From CAYRJA01 sp964424455 (lineage in GTDB: Bacteria > Bacteroidota > Bacteroidia > Chitinophagales > UBA10324): a stretch of 64,000 nt of DNA. Below, piece after piece: positions 51,529 through 58,928 of this stretch (position 1 is the first letter of the stretch; each line of letters starts with the position of its first letter). The position numbers and the translations under genes are program-made. The notes below the pieces were generated by a model. It saw nothing but the letters and a program-made list of their open reading frames with translations, made no database searches and had not been told where the DNA came from. The stretch spans positions 1 to 64,000 of the forward strand of contig CAYRJA010000001.1 in assembly GCA_964424455.1 (NCBI GenBank). The letters run 5' to 3'.

Positions 51529-53316
51529 TTACAGAAATACAGGTTTATCTATATGATTAGCAATCCGGTAAACTGCATTTATCAAACCTACATGACTGTA
51601 TGTCTGAGGAAAATTTCCCCATTGGCTGCCATCGGCGGGACAAATATCTTCACTAAGCAATCCAAGGTGATTAGTGTATTGTAACAGTTGCTCAAATGTT
51701 TCTACAGCTTCATCAACTCTGCCCATAACCGTAAGCGCCTCCACATACCAAAATGAACAAATCAGAAAAGCAGATTCCGGTTTACCGAAATCATCTGCAT
51801 GAATATAGCGGTGAAACAATCCGTTTTCCAATTTTAGTTTCTGCTCCATAGCTGTTAAATGGTTTTTAGCTTTCTCAGACTTCGGGTCAAGATAACCGAG
51901 TGTAATCAGTTGAAGTAAACTGGCATCTAAATCGGTTCCGCCTGCAGACGCAGCATAAACCATCAAATTCGGATTGTAACACTTCTCTAACATAGCTGCT
52001 GCACGATATTTTAACTTCAGTGCGATCTCCTTTAAGCCATTCTCGTGTTGAGTTTGCTCAAATATTTTTATCGCTGCAGAGCAACCTGCCCAATGAAACA
52101 GAAAAGTATAACCGTGCAACCGCATGGAGTTACGGAACTCCCATAAACCGGCATCATCTTCTTCCATTGTTTGTTCAATCATATTCAGCAGGTTGCGGAT
52201 AGATTTTATTGACTCACCACGTTCGCGATCAATAAAACGTTTGTCAGTGTATAATGGCAGCAAAGAAACCAGCACTTGACCGTAAACATCATTTTGCCTT
52301 TGTGAAAACGCTGCGTTACCAATGCGTACCGGCTGATTGCCGAGGTAACCTTTCAGAGGAAGTTCCTTCTCGCTTAATTTAGCTATCCCGTCAATAGAAT
52401 AGAGTGGTTGAAGACGCTTACGATGATGAAAGGTAAGATTGGCAATAAAGTGAAAGTAGTTTTCTAATTCCTCAAAATGACCGATGCGGTTAAAAGCTGA
52501 AAGTGTATAAAAACTATCACGCAGCCAGCAGTAACGGTAATCCCAATTGCGACCTCTGTCCGGTGATTCCGGCAACGAAGTAGTAGAAGAAGCGATAATG
52601 GCGCCCGTCTGTTCAAATTGGTGAATCTTTAGCACCAAAGCTGAACGAATCAGTTGCTCCTGATACAACGAAGTAAAGTATGAACTCTTTACCCACAGTT
52701 GCCAATAGTTAATGGTCTTATGGAGAAAGTCTTCGCAGGTGTACACCATATCTGCTTCTAATGGGATCCCATAAGTGAGGACAAGAAATTTATTCTCATT
52801 CAGCAGAAATGACTCCTCTCTTTTGAGAAAGGAGAGTGAGATATTAGTGGTCAGCCGCAGTTGATCGGGATAGCCCTCGTATTGAAGATGATTACTGCCA
52901 ATATGAGATGTAGCAAAAGAACTTCCATAGTTTAGGGTAGGAGTACATTTCACTTTTACCAACGGTGAACCGGAGATTAATTCAATCTTACGGATAAGCA
53001 TCAACGGTTTATAATACCGTTCATATTGTTTGAAGCGGGGTGCAAAATCAATGACACGGAAACTGCCTTCTGCAGAATGAAATTCGGTACAAAGCACATT
53101 CGTGTTCTCAATATAATACTGCTTGTTGCTGTAGTTGTTATCTGATGGTTGAATAGAGAAATCACCGCCCTTCTCTTTGTCCAGCATACTGCCGAAAACA
53201 AAGCTGCTATCATACTGCGGCAAACAGAGCCAAGAAACATTTGCCTTTGTATCAACATGAGCGATAAAAGCACAATTGCCGACAATCCCTGAATTGTATT
53301 TATGCGGATTGGTCAT
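51529..53316 (-). CDS. Glycoside hydrolase family 15 (glucoamylase/trehalase-like)
   Basis: 595 residues without a signal peptide, so cytoplasmic. An N-terminal beta-sandwich (~1-215) is followed by the (alpha/alpha)6 barrel with R-N-W-D-Y-R-Y-C-W-L-R-D near residue 258 (catalytic-domain signature) and L-S-E-D-I-C-P-A-D-G near 557 (second acid region). Bacterial GH15 members next to otsAB include trehalases and glucoamylases; trehalose turnover is the inferred job. Transcribed with otsAB. Confidence 0.88.
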   Translation of the reverse strand: MTNPHKYNSGIVGNCAFIAHVDTKANVSWLCLPQYDSSFVFGSMLDKEKGGDFSIQPSDNNYSNKQYYIENTNVLCTEFHSAEGSFRVIDFAPRFKQYERYYKPLMLIRKIELISGSPLVKVKCTPTLNYGSSFATSHIGSNHLQYEGYPDQLRLTTNISLSFLKREESFLLNENKFLVLTYGIPLEADMVYTCEDFLHKTINYWQLWVKSSYFTSLYQEQLIRSALVLKIHQFEQTGAIIASSTTSLPESPDRGRNWDYRYCWLRDSFYTLSAFNRIGHFEELENYFHFIANLTFHHRKRLQPLYSIDGIAKLSEKELPLKGYLGNQPVRIGNAAFSQRQNDVYGQVLVSLLPLYTDKRFIDRERGESIKSIRNLLNMIEQTMEEDDAGLWEFRNSMRLHGYTFLFHWAGCSAAIKIFEQTQHENGLKEIALKLKYRAAAMLEKCYNPNLMVYAASAGGTDLDASLLQLITLGYLDPKSEKAKNHLTAMEQKLKLENGLFHRYIHADDFGKPESAFLICSFWYVEALTVMGRVDEAVETFEQLLQYTNHLGLLSEDICPADGSQWGNFPQTYSHVGLINAVYRIANHIDKPVFL

Positions 53317-53517
53317 TGGATAGAATAAGAAAACTATAAAAACATTATACCGATTGTAAGGTCGGAAAAATCCGGAATAAATAAAAAGGATGTTCAGAGA
53401 ATAATAGTTCTTTATAAAATTATTACTGAATCAATCAATAGAATCCTTCCGTTTTTCTCTGATAAAGTAAGGTAGAAAATATTAATACCGCCCATATCGT
53501 CAGAGGAAGTTATAATA

Positions 53518-53551
53518 AAAAATCCCCATGAAAAATTCACCGGGGATTTTT
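53518..53551 (-). terminator. Terminator of tRNA-Gln, bidirectional
   Basis: AAAAATCCCC (53518-53527) pairs with GGGGATTTTT (53542-53551) immediately after the tRNA gene, giving a T run on either strand. Confidence 0.85.
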
Positions 53552-53552
53552 G

Positions 53553-53625
53553 TTGACCGACCTGGGGTCGAACCAGGACTCTTCTGAACCAAAATCAGAC
53601 GTGTTGCCAGTTACACCATCGGTCA
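53553..53625 (-). tRNA. tRNA-Gln (anticodon TTG)
   Basis: 73 bases on the minus strand. Acceptor TGACCGA pairs with TCGGTCA. Anticodon stem TCTGA/TCAGA with loop TTTTGGT and anticodon TTG. T arm contains GGTTCGACCCC. CCA is not encoded. Confidence 0.95.
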
Positions 53626-53638
53626 ATTTGATGGTGCG

Positions 53639-53646
53639 CAAATGTA
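53639..53646 (-). promoter_or_regulatory. -7 element of tRNA-Gln
   Basis: TACATTTG on the minus strand, matching TAnnTTTG, 13 bases before the tRNA 5' end. No clear -33 TTTG. Confidence 0.65.
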
Positions 53647-53741
53647 AAACAAAGAGTTTGTAGTTGCTCCGGCATCTGTAAGTTTTTTACAGAGGTAACT
53701 TCTTATTTCATCTCACTTTGCGAACTTTACCCGCTATTATT

Positions 53742-54647
53742 ATGATGTTGCTGATCTACCTTTTAATTTTTTCCTTTGCTCAGACAGAAGCCGCAGTACT
53801 TCAGCAAAACAATACTGTAATATCAACTGCTGTTACTAATTTACCTAATCATCCGGACAGAATATATATTACCGATTCAGTTTATGGCTTGAGGAAAAAG
53901 ATGAAATCACAGACATGGGAATTAATTTCACCTGAACAGGTAATCAACCAAAAGTTCAACACAACAACTCAAACTGATTTTGAACCTATTCGGATCGAAG
54001 AACAGGAGCCATGGCTGTTCTATTTATTTTTGGGAATACTTTTCTTTATTGCTTTTATCCGCATCAGCTACTCAAAAGAGTTTGCAGAGCTGTTTCTGAT
54101 TTTCAAATCTATTAGTATCAATCAGCAGTTGTTCCGCGATACGCTTACCGGATTAAAAATTGCCTCTGTCTGGCTCAATGTCAATCTTGTTCTTGTTGCC
54201 GGCATTTATCTTTTATTACTGAGCAGGTATTTTCATTTGTATGACGGCGGTATAAAATTTCTATTGTTTCTTGTTGTTACAGTTACTGTATTACTAAGTA
54301 TTCGTTACAGTCTTTTGAAAATTGCAGCTTCACTTTTTCCATTTAAAAAAGAAATTAATTTTTACCATTTCAATGAGTTGCAGATTAACCGGCTTACAGG
54401 ATTATTGATTTTACCATTGGCAATAGTTATAGCATTTTCTCCGGCACCAGTTTCTTCTTACGCCTTATATCTCAGCATAGTGTTGCTGGCAGTAATGCTG
54501 CTGTTCCGTTATCTGCGAGGATTTGTTATCGGAAGCGAGTACTTCATAAGGTATAAGTTTCACTTTCTTATTTATATTTGCACCCTCGAAATTGCACCCG
54601 TAGTTATTTTGGTGAAGCTGTTGAAGAAATGGGTTGCAAGCTTGTAA
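53742..54647 (+). CDS. DUF4271 membrane protein
   Basis: 301 residues from the ATG at 53742; the TTG at 53718 that opens the frame sits in a CTTTGC stretch resembling a -7 element, so ATG is preferred. An N-terminal signal/anchor is followed by a soluble loop (~30-90) and about seven membrane segments from residue 95 on. Matches the layout of DUF4271 proteins of Bacteroidetes, which often precede hemD, as here (28-base gap). Function unknown. Confidence 0.75.
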   Translation: MMLLIYLLIFSFAQTEAAVLQQNNTVISTAVTNLPNHPDRIYITDSVYGLRKKMKSQTWELISPEQVINQKFNTTTQTDFEPIRIEEQEPWLFYLFLGILFFIAFIRISYSKEFAELFLIFKSISINQQLFRDTLTGLKIASVWLNVNLVLVAGIYLLLLSRYFHLYDGGIKFLLFLVVTVTVLLSIRYSLLKIAASLFPFKKEINFYHFNELQINRLTGLLILPLAIVIAFSPAPVSSYALYLSIVLLAVMLLFRYLRGFVIGSEYFIRYKFHFLIYICTLEIAPVVILVKLLKKWVASL

Positions 54648-54675
54648 GTTTTTTTAGACAAGAAAATTTTAGTGA

Positions 54676-55584
54676 ATGGCATTGAAATCTACAGGAAAAA
54701 TATCACGAAAAACAATCGGCAAAAAATCAAAAACAGCAGCGAAAGCCACTAAAAAGCCAGTACAAACAAAATCAAAAACAGTTAAAAAGAGCAGTAATGC
54801 TGTAGCGCCGAAAAAGGATGTCGCCAAACCTGAAATCAAAAAAGTAAAGACTATCCTGCTCACTCAGGCGAAACCGGAGAATGACAAAAATCCATATACC
54901 GAATTAGCAAAAAAGTACAAACTCGAAATCACTTTCAAACCATTCATTAACCTCGAAGGAATAGCGCTGCGTGATTTCAGAAGATATAAAGTAAACCCGC
55001 TTGACTTTCAGGCAATAATTTTTACCAGCCGTAATACGATAGACCAATTTTTCAGACTCTGTGAAGAACTACGAATCCGCATGCCAGATGATGCAAGATT
55101 TTATTGCATGACGGAAGCCATAGCGCTCTACCTTCAGAAATATATTTTATACAGAAAGCGTAAAGTTTTTTATGGTGACGGAACGATGAAAGAGTTGTTT
55201 CGTGAAATAACCCATCATCGAAATAATGAAAAATATTTACTGCCATGCGCTGATATTCATAAATCGGATATTGCAGATTTCTTAAAGTCGCAGAAATATG
55301 AATATGCAGAAGTAGTAATTCTGAATACGGTTCCTGCGCAGTTGAAAAAAGCAGATTTAGATTTTGATATGATTGTGTTTTTTACGCCGGCAGGAGTTTC
55401 TTCACTCCATAAAAACTTTCCAAAATTTAAGCAGCGCGATATAGTTATCGGAGCTTTTGGAGAACAAACAATAAATGCGGTGCAGAAAGCAGGATTGCGC
55501 CTTGATGTGAGTGCACCCGCACCCGGAACTCCCTCTATGTCTATGGCGATAGATAAATTCCTTTCAGAGAGAAAGAAAAAATAA
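54676..55584 (+). CDS. hemD: Uroporphyrinogen-III synthase with lysine-rich N-terminal tail
   Basis: 302 residues. The first ~55 are almost only Lys, Ala, Ser and Thr (a histone-like disordered tail), then the HemD fold begins with K-T-I-L-L-T-Q-A-K-P-E-N-D-K-N-P-Y. I-I-F-T-S-R-N-T-I-D-Q-F-F near 115 and I-V-F-F-T-P-A-G-V-S-S near 233 are the paired motifs of the two lobes. It closes the tetrapyrrole ring to uroporphyrinogen III for heme, fitting cytochrome c needs. The tail is longer than I recall for family members; no internal ATG would remove it. Confidence 0.82.
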   Translation: MALKSTGKISRKTIGKKSKTAAKATKKPVQTKSKTVKKSSNAVAPKKDVAKPEIKKVKTILLTQAKPENDKNPYTELAKKYKLEITFKPFINLEGIALRDFRRYKVNPLDFQAIIFTSRNTIDQFFRLCEELRIRMPDDARFYCMTEAIALYLQKYILYRKRKVFYGDGTMKELFREITHHRNNEKYLLPCADIHKSDIADFLKSQKYEYAEVVILNTVPAQLKKADLDFDMIVFFTPAGVSSLHKNFPKFKQRDIVIGAFGEQTINAVQKAGLRLDVSAPAPGTPSMSMAIDKFLSERKKK

Positions 55585-55903
55585 CCTTATTAAATTTTCA
55601 AACCTTAATAGAAATTCATACCGACAGTTTGTAATCTTATTCTTAGTTTGATAGTGCATGATACAAGAAAAGCAACAATCTATTTTTATAAGGTCATAAG
55701 GTTTTACCAAGTAGATTTTTTTTGCTATTAAGATTCGTTTTCTATGATAGGGTTCTGTCCCCGGCAGATCTTCCGAAGGAGAGCCGCCGATGTTTTTACT
55801 ATAACGTTCATCTTACTGTAACACTTTCCAAACTATACTTTTTTACCTAAATTAATCCTTGATTGGCGGAGAGTGCCGAAAAGAAAATCCTCATGGGACA
55901 GAA
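55585..55903. other. Intergenic region
   Basis: 319 bases, no gene seen. It contains one TGTAACA word (55816) and a GC-rich patch around 55760-55795 with short self-complementary pieces but no convincing terminator. Confidence 0.55.
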
Positions 55904-56338
55904 TTATTGTTGTTTAGGAACATTAAACATCCATCGAATTCCAAACCTGTCGAGACATACGCCCCAATATCCCCAAAACTCATCGTGTGGAGCAATACAA
56001 TCTGTTCCGTCTTGCGAAAGTTCATTATATATTCTGTCGGCTTCTGCTTTTGTGTCAAGTTCTAAACTAATGGTTGTGTTGTTGCCAATAGTTAGCTTGT
56101 GTCCCATGCTTTCGAGCATATCTGTCCCCATTATGTTTGTGCCACCAATTATTGGTAATGATACATGCATTACCATTTTTTTCTCCTTGTCCGAAAGTTG
56201 AGGCATTCCCTCTTGTTGTGGTATATCTCCCATTCGCATAATTGGCACTGCCCATTCCGTTTTGAAAACTGATTTGTAAAGATTGAACGCTTCTTCTGTG
56301 TTACCTTGAAAATTCAAGTAGATGTTTGTTTTTGCCAT
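55904..56338 (-). CDS. VOC-family protein (PhnB-like)
   Basis: 144 residues of the vicinal-oxygen-chelate/glyoxalase fold. The start I-Y-L-N-F-Q-G-N-T-E-E-A-F-N-L-Y is the PhnB-type beginning, followed by M-H-V-S-L-P-I-I-G-G-T-N-I-M-G-T-D near residue 55, and it ends G-V-C-L-D-R-F-G-I-R-W-M-F-N. Such proteins are usually uncharacterised, some giving resistance. First of a run of small genes on the minus strand. Confidence 0.85.
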   Translation of the reverse strand: MAKTNIYLNFQGNTEEAFNLYKSVFKTEWAVPIMRMGDIPQQEGMPQLSDKEKKMVMHVSLPIIGGTNIMGTDMLESMGHKLTIGNNTTISLELDTKAEADRIYNELSQDGTDCIAPHDEFWGYWGVCLDRFGIRWMFNVPKQQ

Positions 56339-56369
56339 GATGTTTATATGGTTATTTAAAATTTACTTT

Positions 56370-56990
56370 TTATTTCTTTATCAATTTATATCTTAAATGT
56401 GTTGTCAATGCTGACGGTATTACTTCTAAGATTTGAAGGTCATATTTGTCCTTGTCAATGCCGTCAAAAAGTCTAATTCCACTGCCTAAGAAAACAGGTG
56501 TTATATGAATAAAAAACTCTTCTACATGTCCTGCATTTAGAAATTGTTGAATAGTGTTAGCTCCGCCAAGTATTCTTATGTCCTTTCCTTTTGCTGATTG
56601 CTTTGCTTTACCCAACGCACTTTCTATTCCATCATTTACGAAGTAAAAAGTAGTGGTTCCTTCTTGAATCCAAGGTTCTCGCTTTTCGTGGGTTAAAACA
56701 TAAACATCAGTTTTATATAAGTTATTTGGCCAACTAACCTCACCTTCCTCAAACATACGCTTACCCATAATGAATGCACCTGCTCGCTCAATTGTTTCTC
56801 TAATATACTTCCCATCAGGTCCATCTTCTTTACCTCCCTCAAACCCTAAGTATTCCCAAAATGCTTTTTGATTAAACATCCACGAATGAATTTGTCCTGA
56901 TACGCCACCCATCGGATTTTTAGGACTTCTGTTTTCTCCTGCGAAAAATCCGTCAATTGATATTCCACTGTCAAAAAATATTTTGCTCAT
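56370..56990 (-). CDS. RibD C-terminal/dihydrofolate reductase-like protein
   Basis: 206 residues. It opens I-F-F-D-S-G-I-S-I-D-G-F-F-A-G-E-N, then a block near residue 70 (I-M-G-K-R-M-F-E) and I-R-I-L-G-G-A-N-T-I-Q-Q-F near 148, the NADPH-binding reductase pattern of YyaP/RibD_C proteins. Substrate unknown. The downstream paralogue at 58070 is shorter and clearly diverged. It lies 3 bases from the end of the SRPBCC gene on the same strand. Confidence 0.85.
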   Translation of the reverse strand: MSKIFFDSGISIDGFFAGENRSPKNPMGGVSGQIHSWMFNQKAFWEYLGFEGGKEDGPDGKYIRETIERAGAFIMGKRMFEEGEVSWPNNLYKTDVYVLTHEKREPWIQEGTTTFYFVNDGIESALGKAKQSAKGKDIRILGGANTIQQFLNAGHVEEFFIHITPVFLGSGIRLFDGIDKDKYDLQILEVIPSALTTHLRYKLIKK

Positions 56991-56993
56991 CAG

Positions 56994-57404
56994 TTAGTTT
57001 GATTCAGTGTAATTTTTAAAATTATTTAAAATCGCTTGCCAACCTTGTTGCTGCATTTCAACCGGATTTTGTGTTTCAGGGTCAAATGTTACAGTAACTG
57101 TGGTCTGCCCGTTTTGCTCTTTGAACACGACTGAGGCTTGTCGCCCACCAAATTTATAGGCAAAACTTTCGCCATCGTGAATTTCTGTATAAACTGCTTC
57201 AAAGTCAAAACCAAAACTTCCGTCTTTGGCTTCCATTCTTGCTTTGTAAACACCTCCAACCTTCATGTCGTTGGTAGCTGTTGGGCAATGCCAACTCGGG
57301 TCGGCAAAATTCCAATTTACAATGTGTTTCGGGTTCGTGTAGTAGTCCCAAACTTTTTTTGCATCTGTATTTATGGTTGCAGTTACAATTATTTTGTTGT
57401 CCAT
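56994..57404 (-). CDS. SRPBCC (AHSA1-like) protein
   Basis: 136 residues. START/SRPBCC helix-grip fold: V-W-D-Y-Y-T-N-P-K-H-I-V-N-W-N-F near 19-34 and the C-terminal amphipathic helix W-Q-A-I-L-N-N-F-K. Such proteins bind hydrophobic ligands; role unknown. The first residues (M-D-N-K-I-I-V-T-A-T-I-N) recur in the decayed fragment at 58067, indicating a duplication. Confidence 0.85.
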   Translation of the reverse strand: MDNKIIVTATINTDAKKVWDYYTNPKHIVNWNFADPSWHCPTATNDMKVGGVYKARMEAKDGSFGFDFEAVYTEIHDGESFAYKFGGRQASVVFKEQNGQTTVTVTFDPETQNPVEMQQQGWQAILNNFKNYTESN

Positions 57405-57411
57405 ATTAAAA

Positions 57412-57879
57412 TTATTTAAGTTCTGATAAAATTAGTTTCTTCATTTTAAATGTATTCATTAATGCCTTTTCTCTTACTGTTTGGTCTTGGTTGTTTATGA
57501 GTTCAAAATATTCCACCGGAACTACCTGCCATGATAAACCATACTTGTCTTTGCACCAACCACAAACACCTTCTTCGCCACCATTAGTAGTTAATGCTTC
57601 CCAATAATAATCTGTTTCGGCTTGGTCTTTTGTGTTGATTACAAAGGAAACGGCTTCATTAAATTTAAACAAAGGTCCGGCTGCAAGAATGGAGAATTCT
57701 ACTCCTGCAATTTCCATAACTGCTGTGTCAAATTCTTGTCCACCAAATTCAGGTGGGTTTTTGAATTTTTGGTAGTCTTTCAATTTACCATCTTTAAAAA
57801 TTGAAAGGTAGTAATCTACTACTGCGTTTGCATCTTTTTCAACCCAAAGACAAGGTGTGATTTTTTGTTGAGATGTCAT
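57412..57879 (-). CDS. VOC-family protein (3-demethylubiquinone methyltransferase-like, PhnB)
   Basis: 155 residues. K-I-T-P-C-L-W-V-E-K-D-A-N-A-V-V-D-Y-Y near the start and G-W-C-K-D-K-Y-G-L-S-W-Q-V-V-P near 110 are the standard marks of this VOC group. The database name refers to a fold relationship, not to proven methyltransferase activity. Seven bases from the SRPBCC gene. Confidence 0.88.
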   Translation of the reverse strand: MTSQQKITPCLWVEKDANAVVDYYLSIFKDGKLKDYQKFKNPPEFGGQEFDTAVMEIAGVEFSILAAGPLFKFNEAVSFVINTKDQAETDYYWEALTTNGGEEGVCGWCKDKYGLSWQVVPVEYFELINNQDQTVREKALMNTFKMKKLILSELK

Positions 57880-57889
57880 ATAATTTATT

Positions 57890-58067
57890 TTACTGTTTAT
57901 ATTGTCTATTCGTTGGTTTATCTAAAAACTTTTCAATTATTGGAACGACAAGGTCGTTTCCCTTGAACTCAGTGATAATTGTTGTTATTTCTCCAATGTA
58001 TTGTCCGTGTATGCCAGGAATTATGGCTATTTATTGTTGCTGTCACCGTCGTTATTTTGTTGTTCAT
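57890..58067 (-). pseudogene. Chimeric remnant of an SRPBCC gene and another small gene
   Basis: Reading from the ATG at 58067 gives M-N-N-K-I-T-T-V-T-A-T-I-N, close to the start of the SRPBCC gene at 57404. A second frame then gives an ending of about 44 residues (G-Q-Y-I-G-E-I-T-T-I-I near its start) that stops at 57890. The join looks like a deletion between two neighbouring genes. Too short and frameshifted to be functional. Confidence 0.45.
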
Positions 58068-58069
58068 AT

Positions 58070-58630
58070 TTAATTTGTTTTTTGGTTTATCGGCTCGTAA
58101 TACAGAATAACTGCACCGTTGGTAAAGTTTTTAGTCTTTTTGAGTTTGAAAATAGTCCTGCCATTTATATTTTCAAATAAGGACAATCCCTTTCCGGCAA
58201 TAACAGGTTGGATACAAAGTTGAAATTCGTCAATTAAATTCAAATTCATTAGTTGGATAATTAAACTACGGCTACCAACAAAAATGTCTTTACCCGATTG
58301 TTGTTTCAACTCTCTTACCAAATCTTCAAGGGGTTTTGTTGCAAGTTCTGCGCTTTCCCAATCTGTATTCTTGAGGATATGAGAAAAAACAATTTTTGGA
58401 ATTTTGTCTATTGCTCGGGCAAAGTCGTCCGCTGTTTTTTCTCCAGACGGATTTTTTAATAGTGTCTGCCAGTATTGCATTAGCTGATATGTAGTCCTGC
58501 CATAAAGAATTACACCTGCATTGTCTAAAAGGTCAGTGTAATGTTGATGTAGTTCTTCGTCCGCTATTCCCACAGTATGGTCAAAGTTTCCGTCAACAGT
58601 CGTATTAAATGCTGCGATTACTTTTCTCAT
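58070..58630 (-). CDS. RibD C-terminal/dihydrofolate reductase-like protein
   Basis: 186 residues. V-I-A-A-F-N-T-T-V-D-G-N-F near the start, then L-Y-G-R-T-T-Y-Q-L-M-Q-Y-W near 58, D-I-F-V-G-S-R-S-L-I-I-Q near 125 and E-F-Q-L-C-I-Q-P-V-I-A-G-K-G near 142: the RibD_C/YyaP fold with its NADPH site. Second such gene in the cassette. Its stop is 3 bases from the start of the decayed SRPBCC copy. Confidence 0.85.
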   Translation of the reverse strand: MRKVIAAFNTTVDGNFDHTVGIADEELHQHYTDLLDNAGVILYGRTTYQLMQYWQTLLKNPSGEKTADDFARAIDKIPKIVFSHILKNTDWESAELATKPLEDLVRELKQQSGKDIFVGSRSLIIQLMNLNLIDEFQLCIQPVIAGKGLSLFENINGRTIFKLKKTKNFTNGAVILYYEPINQKTN

Positions 58631-58900
58631 ATTTTCGTTTTGTCAGTCTGTTTATTGGGTCGCCCTACAATGACTACTAACTTGTAAATATACGTAACTA
58701 CTCTAATCAATAAAATACTTCAATACCCTATCAAAGCATTTGCATATTCTCAATTGCTGATACACATTATGTGTTATGGTTGTCTATCTTTTTATTCTGC
58801 TTTCGCATTTACCATCTCATAAATGATTTTATATTTTACAATACCGTCAATTTATTATCCCCAAATTTTATTTCTTCAATTACTATTCATGTTTCTCTTC

Positions 58901-58908
58901 TACCTTCG
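58901..58908 (+). promoter_or_regulatory. Probable -7 element of purL
   Basis: TACCTTCG, one mismatch from TAnnTTTG, 20 bases before the ATG. Similar TAnnTTCG elements stand before hisG (11437) and the PKD/T9SS gene (21476). Confidence 0.4.
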
Positions 58909-58928
58909 CCGTATAAATAATTTTTTCT

